A stretch of 64,000 nt of DNA from Pseudomonas wenzhouensis (GTDB lineage: Bacteria > Pseudomonadota > Gammaproteobacteria > Pseudomonadales > Pseudomonadaceae), in contig NZ_CP072610.1 in assembly GCF_021029445.1 (NCBI RefSeq), positions 4,340,001-4,404,000 on the forward strand. Reading direction: 5' to 3'. Positions 40,911-50,834 of this stretch are shown here, in pieces. Position numbers and translations under genes: made by a program. Position 1 is the first letter of the stretch. Every line of letters begins with the position of its first letter. The notes below the pieces were generated by a model. The model ran no database searches and was not told the DNA's origin. It saw only the letters and a list, made by a program, of their open reading frames with translations.

Positions 40911-41876
40911 CTATTGGGCCTGCGCGACCTTGGCCGGCGGAGTCCAGATCACATCCTTGATGGTCAGCTGCCTGGGGATCAGCTTCAGCTCGGTGAAGGT
41001 GTCGGCGATCTTCTGCTGCGCCTCGACCACCTCCGGGGTGATGAACTGCGCGCCATAGCCCTGGCGCTCCACGGCCTGGCGGGTGATCTCCGGGGACAGA
41101 CCGATCAGCGGCGCGACCTGACTGGTGGCTTCGTCGAGGTTGCCCTTGACCCACTCGCCGACACCGCGAATTTCTTCGACCAGCGCACCGACCACTTGCG
41201 GGTTCTTCTCGGCATAGCTGCGGGTCGCCAGGTAGAACTGGTGGTTGTCGACCAAACCGCTGCCGTCACGCAGGGTGCGCGCCTGCAACTGCTTCTCGGC
41301 GGCGGACTGGAAGGGATCCCAGATCACCCAGGCATCGACACTGCCACGCTCGAAGGCAGCGCGGGCATCGGCCGGCGGCAGGTAGATTGGGGTGATGTCG
41401 CCGTACTTGAGGCCGGCGTCTTCCAGCGCGCGCACCAGCAGGTAATGCACGTTGGAACCCTTGTTCAGGGCGACCTTCTTGCCCTTGAGCTCAGCTACCG
41501 ATTGGATCGGCGAGTCCTTGGGTACGAGGATCGCCTCGCCCGTTGGCGCCGGCGGCTCGTGGGCGACGTAAAGCAGGTCGGCGCCAGTCGCCTGAGCGAA
41601 CACCGGCGGGGTTTCCCCGGTGACGCCAAAGTCCACGGAGCCAACGTTGAGCCCTTCGAGCAACTGCGGGCCACCCGGGAACTCCGTCCACTTGACCTCC
41701 ACGCCCTGCTCGGCCAGGCGTTTTTCCAGGGTGCCCTTGGCCTTGAGCAGCACCAGGGTGCCGTATTTCTGGTAGCCGATACGCAACGTCTCGGCCTGAG
41801 CTTGAGTGATGGCGCCGAAGGAAATGGCCGCAGCAAACAGGGCGACCAGGCTTCGACGCAAAGTAATGGTGCGCAT
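40911..41876 (-). CDS. ssuA: SsuA, aliphatic sulfonate-binding protein
   Basis: 321 aa with a signal peptide ([20 protein letters not shown], cut after AQA). '[20 protein letters not shown]' and '[36 protein letters not shown]' are SsuA/TauA-like blocks; '[20 protein letters not shown]' lines the ligand site. The ATG at 41876 gives a normal signal peptide; the frame is open 12 codons upstream. It feeds SsuBC. Confidence 0.94.
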   Translation of the reverse strand: MRTITLRRSLVALFAAAISFGAITQAQAETLRIGYQKYGTLVLLKAKGTLEKRLAEQGVEVKWTEFPGGPQLLEGLNVGSVDFGVTGETPPVFAQATGADLLYVAHEPPAPTGEAILVPKDSPIQSVAELKGKKVALNKGSNVHYLLVRALEDAGLKYGDITPIYLPPADARAAFERGSVDAWVIWDPFQSAAEKQLQARTLRDGSGLVDNHQFYLATRSYAEKNPQVVGALVEEIRGVGEWVKGNLDEATSQVAPLIGLSPEITRQAVERQGYGAQFITPEVVEAQQKIADTFTELKLIPRQLTIKDVIWTPPAKVAQAQ

Positions 41877-41960
41877 GGCGCTCTCCCTTTGCGGTGATGT
41901 CTTGGTTGGCAACCTGCTTGCCCGTTGGCGGGCGAGTAAGGCGAGGTGTTACGGGGTGAA

Positions 41961-42554
41961 TCAAATACTCCAGCGGGCGTTTACCAGCCGGTCGTTCAAT
42001 AGGTTCGGGTCGATCGGCTTCGGCCGTCGCGCCAGGGCTGCGCCCAATTGTTCCAGCGCATCATCGAGGCGTTCGCGCAATTCGTCGTCGATCTGCGCGG
42101 GCCTGTCTCCTTCCGGGTAGGCAATCTGTTTGTCCACAGCGAACACACCGGAGAGCATTTCCTGTGCCTTCAGCGCGGCCAGCACCGGCTTGAGCGCGTA
42201 GTCCACCGCCAGCAGATGCGCCGGGCTGCCACCACTGGCCAGGGGTAGAACCACCTTGTGCGCCAGGGCGCGCTCGGGCAGCAGATCCAGCAACACCTTC
42301 AACGCACCCGTGAACGACGCCTTGTACACCGGCGTACCGACCACCAAGCCATCGGCGCTGGCCACCACGGCCTGCAGCTGCTGAACAGCCGGGCTGTCGA
42401 AGCGCGCATGCAGCAGATCTTCAGCCGGGAAGTCGCGCACCTTGAGCAAGCTCACTTCCACCCGCTGCGCCTCGAGACGCTGGCGTACATAATCCAGCAG
42501 CACCTCGGTGCGCGAACGCGCCGCAGGGCTGCCGGAGAGCAACACGACGTGCAT
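41961..42554 (-). CDS. ssuE: SsuE, NAD(P)H-dependent FMN reductase
   Basis: 197 aa flavodoxin-like reductase. '[21 protein letters not shown]' is the FMN phosphate loop, and '[26 protein letters not shown]' the flavin-ring segment. It supplies FMNH2 to SsuD. First of the ssuE-A-D-C-B genes; 84 bp before ssuA. Upstream lies a 59-bp structured repeat separating it from lsfA. Confidence 0.95.
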   Translation of the reverse strand: MHVVLLSGSPAARSRTEVLLDYVRQRLEAQRVEVSLLKVRDFPAEDLLHARFDSPAVQQLQAVVASADGLVVGTPVYKASFTGALKVLLDLLPERALAHKVVLPLASGGSPAHLLAVDYALKPVLAALKAQEMLSGVFAVDKQIAYPEGDRPAQIDDELRERLDDALEQLGAALARRPKPIDPNLLNDRLVNARWSI

Positions 42555-42605
42555 GATGATTCCTTAAGCGTTTTTACGATCTCGCGAGCTAGAGCCATAC
42601 AAGGC

Positions 42606-42664
42606 AAAACCGGGCGAGGGCGCGGAGTTTACGAGCTGTAAATGAGCAGTCCGAGCCCGGTTTT
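42606..42664. repeat. nested inverted-repeat element between lsfA and ssuE
   Basis: Outer arms AAAACCGGGC (42606-42615) and GCCCGGTTTT (42655-42664) are perfectly complementary; inside, TTTAC and GTAAA form a second stem. Flanks (from about 42585 to 42685) look like part of a longer extragenic repeat I have seen in other pseudomonads. Folded on the lsfA-ssuE transcript it would be a strong stem, ending in a T-rich 3' arm on either strand. Confidence 0.7.
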
Positions 42665-42698
42665 AACGCAGTAGGGCCGACGCGCAGCAGATCGCTCC

Positions 42699-43337
42699 TT
42701 ATTTGTTCGGCTGCGGGGTCAGGCGCAGATAAGGTTTCACCGCGCGATAACCTTTCGGGAAGCGCTGAGCGATCTCGGCTTCATCCTTCAGCGATGGCAC
42801 GATCACCACCTCATCACCGTCCTGCCAGTTGGCCGGGGTGGCCACCTTGTAGTTGTCGGTCAGTTGCAGCGAATCGACGACGCGCAGGATTTCGTGGAAA
42901 TTGCGCCCGGTACTGGCCGGATAGGTGATGGTCAGGCGCACCTTCTTGTTCGGGTCGATGATGAACAGCGAGCGCACGGTCAGGGTGTCGTTGGCGTTCG
43001 GGTGGATCAGGTCGTAGAGGTCGGATACCTTGCGGTCGGCATCGGCGATGATCGGGAAATTGACCGCCGTGTTCTGCGTCTCGTTGATGTCGTCGATCCA
43101 CTTGATGTGCGAATCCACCGGGTCGACGGACAGGGCAATGGCCTTGACGCCGCGCTTGGCAAATTCATCCTTGAGCTTGGCGGTGAAGCCCAGTTCGGTG
43201 GTGCACACCGGGGTGAAGTCAGCCGGATGGTAGAAAAGGATGCCCCAGCTGTCGCCCAGCCACTCGTGAAAACGAATGCGGCCTTCGCTGGAGTCCTGCT
43301 CGAAGTCGGGGGCGATATCGCCCAGGCGGATGGTCAT
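42699..43337 (-). CDS. lsfA: LsfA, 1-Cys peroxiredoxin
   Basis: 212 aa of the Prx6-type family. The single cysteine, Cys45 in 'HPADFTPVCTTELG', is the peroxidatic residue; there is no resolving Cys anywhere in the protein. 'IIADADRKVSDLYDLIHPNANDTLTVRSLFIIDPNKKVRL' is typical. LsfA is induced by sulfate starvation and sits upstream of ssuEADCB, presumably protecting against oxidants produced by flavin-dependent desulfonation. Its upstream region shares AT-rich blocks with oscA. Confidence 0.94.
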   Translation of the reverse strand: MTIRLGDIAPDFEQDSSEGRIRFHEWLGDSWGILFYHPADFTPVCTTELGFTAKLKDEFAKRGVKAIALSVDPVDSHIKWIDDINETQNTAVNFPIIADADRKVSDLYDLIHPNANDTLTVRSLFIIDPNKKVRLTITYPASTGRNFHEILRVVDSLQLTDNYKVATPANWQDGDEVVIVPSLKDEAEIAQRFPKGYRAVKPYLRLTPQPNK

Positions 43338-43395
43338 GATCGTGCTCCTTGGCAGTCGCTTGCGTGGTGCTCACTATGCTCAGGAACGAAACGAA

Positions 43396-43440
43396 ACAAA
43401 AAGAATAAATAACGATTTATTTATAACTAAAGAATATTTC
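43396..43440 (-). promoter_or_regulatory. AT-rich control region of lsfA-ssu (CysB candidate)
   Basis: Contains ACAAAAAGAATAA (43396-43408) and AAGAATATTTC (43430-43440). Both blocks recur exactly in the oscA/hydrolase intergenic region (52408-52420 and 52510-52520). Confidence 0.55.
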
Positions 43441-43576
43441 GATTCACTCGCCACACCCTCCTCAAGCCACCACATGGCGCCTGCCGAACAGCGCGCCCGG
43501 CCATCACAGCCCCGCCAGCCCAGTGGGTGGCGACGCGCAACAGCGCCGCCACGCAATGCACCGAATAACCCACCAC

Positions 43577-44911
43577 TCAACCCAACAGATGCGCCACCAG
43601 CCCGACGACAGCGCACCCGGCAATGGTCTCGATCACCCCACGCTTGAAACCCAGCAACGCCACGCCCGCACCGAGGGTGATCAGCGCCGACACCCAATCG
43701 AACGCCCCGGCAAAGCCCTCCGGCCAGAGCACGTGATACCCGAAGAACAGCGCCAGGTTGAGGATCACCCCGACCACCGCAGCGGTGATGCCGGTCAGCG
43801 GCGCGGTGAACTTCAACTGACCATGGGTCGACTCCACCAACGGCCCGCCGGCGAGGATGAACAGGAACGACGGCAGGAAGGTGAACCAGGTGACCAGCAC
43901 CGCAGCCAGCGCGCCACTGGCAAAGGCCGAATCGCCCCCGAACACCGGCTGGCCGTAGGCGCCAACGAATGCGACGAACGCCACCAGCATGATCAGCGGC
44001 CCCGGCGTGGTCTCACCGAGGGCCAGGCCATCGATCATCTGCCGGGGCGTCAGCCAGCCGAAGTGGTCGATGGCGCCCTGGTACACGTAAGGCAACACCG
44101 CATAGGCACCGCCGAACGTAAGCAGCGCCGCCTTGGTGAAGAACCAGCCCATCTGCGTCAGCGTGCCCTGCCAGCCGAATGCCAGGGTCAACAGGCCCAT
44201 CGGCAGCAGCCAGAGCAGCGCGCCGACCAGCAGGATCAGCGCCAGGCGGCTGGAGCGAAAATGCGTATGCGCCAGGCGCGTCTCGTCATCGATCAGCGCC
44301 GGGGCATGCGCCCCACTCGCCTCGCCATGCCCGGCACCAAGCGCAAAGTGCTGCGGCGCCAGCCGCCCGCCGATATAGCCCACCAGCGCCGCACCGAGCA
44401 CGATCAGCGGGAACGGCAACTGCAACGCAAAAATGGCGACGAAAGCCGCTGCTGCAATGGCCCACAGCCAGACGTTCTTCAACACCCGCCCGCCGATGCG
44501 CCAGGCCGCCTGCACCACGATGGCCGTCACCGCCGGCTTGATGCCGTAGAAAATCCCCGCCACCAACGGCACATCGCCGAACACCAGATAGACCCAGGAC
44601 AGCACGATCAGGATCAACAGCGAAGGCAGCACGAACAACGCCCCGGCGATCACCCCGCCCCAGGTGCGGTGCATCAGCCAGCCGATATAGGTGGCCAACT
44701 GCTGCGCCTCCGGCCCGGGCAGCAACATGCAGTAGTTCAGCGCATGCAGAAAACGCCGCTCGGACAACCAGCGGCGCTTCTCCACCAACTCCTGGTGCAT
44801 GATAGAAATCTGCCCCGCCGGCCCACCGAAACTGATCAACCCCAGCTTCAGCCAGAACCAGAACGCCTGCAGCAGACTGACCGGAACAGGGCGTTCAGAC
44901 GAATCGGACAT
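43577..44911 (-). CDS. chrA: ChrA, chromate efflux transporter
   Basis: 444 aa, two homologous CHR halves of about six membrane segments each. 'FWFWLKLGLISFGGPAGQISIMHQELVEKRRWLSERRFLHALNYCMLLPGPEAQQLATYIGWL' is the first CHR domain and 'FFTKAALLTFGGAYAVLPYVYQGAIDHFGWLTPRQMIDGLALGETTPGPLIML' the second. It expels chromate, a sulfate analogue that enters by sulfate permeases. No chrB regulator is adjacent. Monocistronic. Confidence 0.93.
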   Translation of the reverse strand: MSDSSERPVPVSLLQAFWFWLKLGLISFGGPAGQISIMHQELVEKRRWLSERRFLHALNYCMLLPGPEAQQLATYIGWLMHRTWGGVIAGALFVLPSLLILIVLSWVYLVFGDVPLVAGIFYGIKPAVTAIVVQAAWRIGGRVLKNVWLWAIAAAAFVAIFALQLPFPLIVLGAALVGYIGGRLAPQHFALGAGHGEASGAHAPALIDDETRLAHTHFRSSRLALILLVGALLWLLPMGLLTLAFGWQGTLTQMGWFFTKAALLTFGGAYAVLPYVYQGAIDHFGWLTPRQMIDGLALGETTPGPLIMLVAFVAFVGAYGQPVFGGDSAFASGALAAVLVTWFTFLPSFLFILAGGPLVESTHGQLKFTAPLTGITAAVVGVILNLALFFGYHVLWPEGFAGAFDWVSALITLGAGVALLGFKRGVIETIAGCAVVGLVAHLLG

Positions 44912-45445
44912 CGGAGGGCTCCATCAGCGGATAAATCGACCGGGCACTATAACCGTGAAACATGACAGCCTTGCGACAGCGTACGAAAAACCACCAGCCA
45001 AGCGCAGCCCTTGCCTCACCTGGCCTGGACGCGTTTTCCCGCATCTTATCCACAGCGCTTTCCCCAGATTCTGTGCACGACACCCGGCAACATGCCCGCA
45101 CCCTGCCCCGCTGTTGAAAACATGATCCAAGTGATTGATTAAAAGCGATATTCCGCCCGACGATAACGCCAGCAAAGCGTCATTGGGCAAAAACTGAGCG
45201 GCCTGCCGAGACCCGCTTGAATGCTAGGCGCAGAGGGCTTTTGCAAAGGTTATCCACAGCGCTGTTAACAGAATTTGTGGGTGGGTTTGGGAAGGCCTGG
45301 ATAGCCGACTCTGGCGCGAGAAAACAACCGAGAGGGCATTTTGCTCGCGAAGCGTGGACAGCCTCGCGTTGATGGAATAGCAAGTAGCCCGGACAACCTC
45401 GCCCCACAGTGGATGAAAACCTACGTAGAAATACCCGCCGCGTAG

Positions 45446-45471
45446 GGTGGACAATGCGGAGCTTGTCCACC
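45446..45471. repeat. GGTGGACAA inverted repeat
   Basis: Perfect 9-bp arms around 8 nt; with the preceding CGTAGG it matches a common Pseudomonas intergenic hairpin. Confidence 0.8.
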
Positions 45472-45535
45472 ATGCCACGTGTCGGAACAGCAACTAGGCT
45501 GGTTAGTGCAAAGCAATACCCAGAGCAATTGCGGT

Positions 45536-45562
45536 GATGGGTTTCGCGTTGCTCTACCCATC
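45536..45562. repeat. GATGGGT inverted repeat
   Basis: 7-bp perfect arms around 13 nt (GATGGGT ... ACCCATC), followed by CTACGG as in related repeats; lies about 90 bp beyond the stop of the MFS exporter gene on its minus-strand 3' side. Confidence 0.7.
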
Positions 45563-45648
45563 CTACGGTCGTTGATCGGCACACATCCGCAGTCTCTGGC
45601 GGACTGCTCGCTTCGCGACGAGCGGCCCGCGTCCAGGGCAGCCCTACT

Positions 45649-46893
45649 TCAGCCCACCTTCGCTGGCGAAGCATCCTCAAAGCGATTCACCTGGCGCAGG
45701 CTCTTGAAGCCGAGCATCCAGCCGCCGGTGACGGTCAGGGTGCAGGCGCAGCCGATCAGCGCTGCCGGCACCACGCCGAACCAGGCGGCGCTGGTGCCGG
45801 CGCGGAATTCGCCCAGTTCGTTGGAAGAGCCGATAAACAGCATGTTCACCGCATTGACCCGGCCGCGCATGGCGTCCGGGGTGGAGAACTGCACCAGGGA
45901 TGAGCGGATGTACATGCTCACCATGTCCGCACCGCCGGCCACCACCAGCGCAGCGAACGACAGCCAGAACAGGCTGGACAGGGCAAACACCAGATTGGCC
46001 ACGCCGAACAACGCCACCGCGCCGAACATCACCAGCCCGACATTACGGTTGAAGGGTTTCATGCTCAGGTACAGCCCCACCGATACCTCACCGATGGCCA
46101 TGGCGCTGCGCAGCAGGCCGAGGCCGGTCGGGCCGACTTCCAGCACTTCCTGGGCATAGATGGGCAGCAGTGCGATCACGCCGCCGAGCAGCACCGCGAA
46201 CAGGTCCAGCGAGATGGTGCCGAGGATGATCGGGCGCGTGCGGATAAAGTGGATGCCGGCGGTGAAGCGCGCCCAGGCAGTGGCTTCCAGTGCCTGCATT
46301 TTCTCGGCATAGCGTACCGGCACCCGCAGCAGCAACACGCAGCCGGCGAGGAAGCAGGCCAGGCACACCGAGTAGGTCAGCCCGCCACCGCCGATGGCAT
46401 ACAGACCACCGCCGATCACCGGGCCGGAAATGGTCGCGACGCGCATGATCATGCTGTTGGCGGCAATGGCCGCCGCCAGGCGCTCGCGCGGCACGATCTG
46501 TGGCAGCAGGCTGGACAACGCCGGCCCGGTGAAGGCACGGCCGCAGCCATACAGCACCAGCACCGCGTAGTACCAACTGACAGCCGCCTCGCTCAGCGAC
46601 AGCCACAGCAGCGCTGCCGCGCACACCCCTTCGACCAGCCAGCTGAGCATGAGGATCAGCTTGCGGTCGTAGCGGTCGATCAGGTCGCCGGCCGGCATCA
46701 GCAGCACCAGCATGGGGATGAACTGGGCCAGGCCGACATAGGCCAGCGACAGCGGGTCGCGGGTCAGGTCATAGACCTGCCAGGCCACCACAACGGCCTG
46801 GATCTGTACGGCGAAGACCACGACGATGCGGGCAATGAGAAACGCCAGGAAACCGGGAAGACGATAAACGGAAGCGGGAACAGCAGCAGACAC
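45649..46893 (-). CDS. MFS exporter (EntS-like, MFS_3)
   Basis: 414 aa with 12 membrane segments. 'FLIARIVVVFAVQIQAVVVAWQVYDLTRDPLSLAYVGLAQFIPMLVLLMPAGDLIDRYDRK' and 'LSSLLPQIVPRERLAAAIAANSMIMRVATISGPVIGGGLY' are typical of the EntS/MFS_3 group, which includes siderophore and drug exporters. No siderophore or resistance gene is adjacent, so the substrate cannot be given. Monocistronic, with a 371-bp upstream space. Confidence 0.82.
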   Translation of the reverse strand: MSAAVPASVYRLPGFLAFLIARIVVVFAVQIQAVVVAWQVYDLTRDPLSLAYVGLAQFIPMLVLLMPAGDLIDRYDRKLILMLSWLVEGVCAAALLWLSLSEAAVSWYYAVLVLYGCGRAFTGPALSSLLPQIVPRERLAAAIAANSMIMRVATISGPVIGGGLYAIGGGGLTYSVCLACFLAGCVLLLRVPVRYAEKMQALEATAWARFTAGIHFIRTRPIILGTISLDLFAVLLGGVIALLPIYAQEVLEVGPTGLGLLRSAMAIGEVSVGLYLSMKPFNRNVGLVMFGAVALFGVANLVFALSSLFWLSFAALVVAGGADMVSMYIRSSLVQFSTPDAMRGRVNAVNMLFIGSSNELGEFRAGTSAAWFGVVPAALIGCACTLTVTGGWMLGFKSLRQVNRFEDASPAKVG

Positions 46894-47264
46894 GACGCGA
46901 ACCTCGAGGCATGACCGGGAAGTTCCGGTCGAGGTGGGCCGGCCAATCTACGGCAAAGTTCCGCCACGGGGCAAACCGATGAACAGGCTGTTGCGCAGGT
47001 TGCTCCATTGCGAGGTGGCGACCGAAATATTTTGGCCAGGGTCAACGAATCTCGTGCAGTCGCGGCTGAAGCCCCTCCCACACGCCATAAGGCTGCGGGC
47101 GCTATGGTTCAACCCACAAACCCGTAGGAGGCGCTTTAGCGGCGAGCCGTCCTATCGCGGCTAAAGCCGCTCCTACGGGGAATAGTGTGAAGACATCTAC
47201 GGCAGACGACTTTGGTAGCCTTGTCTGCACGCCTGCATATTTGCCCTTTTACGGAAGCCCCACC
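46894..47264. other. intergenic region with repeat stems
   Basis: 371 bp between the divergent MFS exporter and methyltransferase genes. It contains GCGGCTGAAGCCCCTCCCACA (about 47063-47083), half of a repeat that is complete at 57.75 kb, and the stem at 47121-47179. The methyltransferase start at 47265 has only a weak upstream ribosome site (GGAAG). Confidence 0.5.
47121..47179. repeat. CCCGTAGGAG inverted repeat
   Basis: Arms CCCGTAGGAG and CTCCTACGGG are perfectly complementary; inner segments GCTTTAGC and GCTAAAGC also pair. A common intergenic stem in pseudomonads. Confidence 0.85.
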
Positions 47265-47891
47265 ATGCCTCTGAGCCCCGACGAACTCGCGCAGATCAGC
47301 GCCCTGACCCTGGCCCACTACCAGAGCAGCGCCGAGGACTTTCGCGAAGGCACGCGCGACCATGACGTGAGCCAGAACATCGCTGCGCTGCTGCGGCATA
47401 TCGAGGGCGAGAAGCCCTGGCGCATCCTCGATTTCGGCTGCGGGCCGGGGCGTGACCTGCGCACCTTCAGCGGCCTCGGCCACGAAGCCATCGGCCTGGA
47501 TGGCTGCGCCGAGTTCGTCGCCATGGCGCGTGCCGACAGCGGCTGCGAGGTGTGGCAGCAGAGCTTCCTCGAACTGGAGCTGCCGGCCGGGCATTTCGAC
47601 GGCATCTTCGCCAACGCCAGCCTGTTCCATGTGCCGGATCAGGAACTGCCGCGCGTACTCGGCCAACTGCACACGGCGCTCAAACCGGGCGGCGTGCTGT
47701 TCAGCTCCAACCCGCGTGGCGAGAATCAGGAAGGCTGGAACGGCCCGCGCTACGGCAGTTATCACGATCTGGAACGCTGGCGCGCGCGGCTCACGACGGC
47801 CGGTTTCGTCGAGCTGGAACATTACTACCGCCCCACCGGCCTGCCTCGCGATCAGCAGCCCTGGCTGGCCAGTGTCTGGCGGCGCAGCTGA
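47265..47891 (+). CDS. class I SAM-dependent methyltransferase
   Basis: 208 aa, soluble. Motif I 'ILDFGCGPGRDLRTF', acidic motif II 'AIGLDGCAEFVAMA', and 'FDGIFANASLFHVPDQELPRVLGQLHTALKPGGVLFSSNPRGENQEG' (motifs IV-VI) show a complete Methyltransf_11/25 fold. Substrate unknown; the family in pseudomonads is small and uncharacterised. The ATG at 47265 gives the family length; the frame is open 26 codons upstream across repeat sequence. It sits alone before the mod operon. Confidence 0.85.
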   Translation: MPLSPDELAQISALTLAHYQSSAEDFREGTRDHDVSQNIAALLRHIEGEKPWRILDFGCGPGRDLRTFSGLGHEAIGLDGCAEFVAMARADSGCEVWQQSFLELELPAGHFDGIFANASLFHVPDQELPRVLGQLHTALKPGGVLFSSNPRGENQEGWNGPRYGSYHDLERWRARLTTAGFVELEHYYRPTGLPRDQQPWLASVWRRS

Positions 47892-48010
47892 TCTCAACCG
47901 GATTGACTTATAAGTCAGGTTTTGGCCTGATGCAGCACGCACATCGCCATCTACCCCCGGCCTGAGCCCCGCCATGATGGCTTGGCCAGTCACCGGCGTG
48001 CATCGCGCCC

Positions 48011-48037
48011 ATCGCTATATACAAACAAATATAACGA
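48011..48037 (+). promoter_or_regulatory. ModE-like operator before modA
   Basis: ATCGCTATATA-CAAACAA-ATATAACGA: an imperfect palindrome whose outer parts, CGCTATATA and ATATAACG, match the ModE operator as I recall it from E. coli modA. It lies 52 bp before modA, overlapping the expected promoter, so molybdate-bound ModE would repress. No modE gene is in the window. Confidence 0.8.
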
Positions 48038-48055
48038 AGTAGTATGGCTGCGTGA

Positions 48056-48862
<807 letters not shown>

Positions 48863-48867
48863 TCCCC

Positions 48868-48930
48868 GTAGCCCGGATGAAATCCGGGGGCCAGTTGCCT
48901 GAGCGGGCCCCGGATTGCATCCGGGCTACG
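48868..48930. repeat. REP-like pair between modA and modB
   Basis: GTAGCCCGGATGAAATCCGG facing CCCCGGATTGCATCCGGGCTAC, 5 bp after the modA stop. The long stem could protect modA mRNA. Confidence 0.88.
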
Positions 48931-48962
48931 TTTGTCCAGACGCCAGGTGCCGGAATCTGACC

Positions 48963-49643
48963 ATGCCGCTGTCGAAGAATGACCTCGACGCCATCCTCCT
49001 GACCCTGGAGCTGGCTTCGCTGACCACCGTGCTGCTGCTGATCATCGGTACGCCGATTGCCTGGTGGCTGGCGCGCACCGACTCCTGGCTCAAACGCCCG
49101 GTCGGCGCCGTGGTGGCGCTGCCGCTGGTGCTGCCACCGACGGTGATCGGCTTCTACCTGCTGGTGAGCATGGGCCCCAACGGCTTTTTCGGACAACTGA
49201 CGCAGAGCCTTGGTCTCGGCACCTTCACCTTTACCTTCACCGGCCTGGTGATCGGCTCGATCTTCTACTCGCTGCCCTTCGTCGTGCAGCCGCTGCAGAA
49301 CGCCTTCGAGGCCATTGGCCGTGCTCCGCTGGAAGCGGCGGCGACCCTGCGCGCCAGCCCCTGGGACAGCTTCTTCAGCGTGGTGCTGCCACTGGCGCGG
49401 CCCGGCTTCATCACTGCCGCGATTCTCAGCTTCGCCCATACCATCGGCGAGTTCGGCGTGGTGCTGATGATCGGCGGCAATATCCCTGGCAAGACCCAGG
49501 TGGTGTCGGTACAGATCTACAACCATGTCGAAGCCATGGAATACGCCCAGGCGCACTGGCTGGCCGGCGGCATGCTGGCGTTCTCCTTCATCGTTCTACT
49601 CACGCTGTACAGCGGGCGCAGCCATAAGATGAGGGCGCTGTGA
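48963..49643 (+). CDS. modB: ModB, molybdate ABC transporter permease
   Basis: 226 aa, five membrane segments. '[55 protein letters not shown]' and the EAA loop '[59 protein letters not shown]' are ModB. The ATG at 48963 is used; upstream in-frame codons lie in the REP unit. The stop overlaps the modC start. Confidence 0.95.
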   Translation: MPLSKNDLDAILLTLELASLTTVLLLIIGTPIAWWLARTDSWLKRPVGAVVALPLVLPPTVIGFYLLVSMGPNGFFGQLTQSLGLGTFTFTFTGLVIGSIFYSLPFVVQPLQNAFEAIGRAPLEAAATLRASPWDSFFSVVLPLARPGFITAAILSFAHTIGEFGVVLMIGGNIPGKTQVVSVQIYNHVEAMEYAQAHWLAGGMLAFSFIVLLTLYSGRSHKMRAL

Positions 49644-50767
49644 TGTTCGGTTTCGGCAAGCGCCCGGCAGCGGTCGTCGCTGACGATGGGCGCATTCATG
49701 CGCGTTTTCTAGTCAGGCATGCGGGCTTTACCCTGGATGTCGACCTCGACCTGCCCGGGCGCGGCGTCACTGCGCTGTTCGGCCATTCCGGCTCGGGCAA
49801 GACCAGCTGCCTGCGCTGCTTCGCCGGGCTGGATCGCCCGCAGCAGGGCTATCTGCAGGTGGCCGGCGAGCGCTGGCAGGACAGTGCGTGCGGTTTTTTT
49901 CTGCCGGCGCACGAACGTGCCATCGGCTACGTATTCCAGGATGCCAACCTGTTCCCGCACCTGAGCGTGCGCCAGAACCTGGCGTACGGCCAGCGGCGCA
50001 TCCCGCCGGAGCAGCGCAAGGTGGCGCTGGATCAGGCGCTGCAATTGCTCGGCATCGGTCACTTGCTCGAGCGCATGCCCTCGGCGCTGTCCGGCGGCGA
50101 ACGCCAGCGCGTCGGCATCGCCCGTGCACTGGTGACCAGCCCGCGCCTGCTGCTGATGGACGAGCCACTGGCCTCGCTCGATCTCAAGCGCAAGCAGGAG
50201 GTGCTGCCCTACCTGCAGCGCCTGCACGAGGAGCTGGACATCCCCGTGCTCTACGTCAGCCATGCGCCGGACGAAGTGGCGCGCCTGGCCGATCACCTGG
50301 TGCTGCTCGATGAAGGCCAGGTACGCGCCAGCGGCCCGCTCAAGGACATCCTGCTGCGGCCCGACCTGCCCTTCGCCAGCGAGGACGATGCCGAAGCGGT
50401 GATCGAGGGTGAGGTCTGCGGCCATGATGCCGCCTACCACCTGCTGCATCTGCGTCTGCCCGGCAGCGAAGCCCAGTTGCGCCTACCTCATGCAGCACTG
50501 CCTGACGGGCACCGGGTACGGGTGAAGATCAAGGCACGTGACGTCAGCCTCAGCCTGCAGCACGCCGAGGGCAGCAGCCTGCTCAATCGGCTGCCGGTGC
50601 AGGTGGACAGTTGCCAGGCGCTGGACGCGCAGATGCTGCTGACCCTGCGCCTGGGTGAACAGCGCCTGCTGGCACGCATCACCCGCTATTCATTCGATCA
50701 GTTGGGCGTTCATGTCGGCCAGGCGCTCTGGGCGCAGATCAAGTCGGTGTCACTGCTCGCGCCCTAG
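49643..50767 (+). CDS. modC: ModC, molybdate ABC transporter ATP-binding protein
   Basis: 374 aa: ATPase domain with Walker [10 protein letters not shown], '[15 protein letters not shown]', signature LSGGERQR and Walker [13 protein letters not shown], then a C-terminal TOBE domain from about residue 290. The ATG at 49643 shares its A with the modB TGA; a GTG one codon earlier is equally placed. The length with a single TOBE is normal for ModC. Confidence 0.95.
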   Translation: MFGFGKRPAAVVADDGRIHARFLVRHAGFTLDVDLDLPGRGVTALFGHSGSGKTSCLRCFAGLDRPQQGYLQVAGERWQDSACGFFLPAHERAIGYVFQDANLFPHLSVRQNLAYGQRRIPPEQRKVALDQALQLLGIGHLLERMPSALSGGERQRVGIARALVTSPRLLLMDEPLASLDLKRKQEVLPYLQRLHEELDIPVLYVSHAPDEVARLADHLVLLDEGQVRASGPLKDILLRPDLPFASEDDAEAVIEGEVCGHDAAYHLLHLRLPGSEAQLRLPHAALPDGHRVRVKIKARDVSLSLQHAEGSSLLNRLPVQVDSCQALDAQMLLTLRLGEQRLLARITRYSFDQLGVHVGQALWAQIKSVSLLAP

Positions 50768-50784
50768 GGTGCGCCGCGCGCACC
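50768..50784. terminator. short stem between convergent modC and the sigma-54 regulator gene
   Basis: GGTGCGC-CGC-GCGCACC: a perfect 7-bp stem directly after the modC stop; no T-run. Confidence 0.5.
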
Positions 50785-50809
50785 GAGCACACGCAGATGC
50801 CGCAGGTTC

Positions 50810-50829
50810 GTAGCCCGGATGCAATCCGG
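50810..50829. repeat. single REP-like unit
   Basis: GTAGCCCGGATGCAATCCGG, just past the stop of the minus-strand regulator gene. Confidence 0.85.
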
Positions 50830-50834
50830 AGCGA

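Larger units (their letters stand above)
44912..45648. other. 737-bp gene-free region with DnaA-box-like sites and stems
   Basis: No frame here has a ribosome site or protein-like composition. It holds two perfect TTATCCACA sequences (45046-45054, 45250-45258) that share 14 identical bases, and two perfect stems typical of intergenic repeats: GGTGGACAA/TTGTCCACC (45446-45471) and GATGGGT/ACCCATC (45536-45562). The left end must hold the chrA promoter. The rest looks like decayed sequence. Confidence 0.6.

Noticed and set aside
43523..44965. 480-codon plus-strand frame opposite chrA
   Set aside because: Gln/Arg/His-rich low-complexity translation, antisense to a clear two-domain chromate transporter.
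45180..45680. 166-codon minus-strand frame in the gene-free region after chrA
   Set aside because: Translation runs through known repeat stems and DnaA-like boxes, with no ribosome site and no protein-like pattern.
47905..47916. Perfect 12-bp palindrome GACTTATAAGTC after the methyltransferase gene
   Set aside because: It lies just after a stop codon, 170 bp before modA, with no second copy in the window; chance cannot be excluded and no regulator fits.
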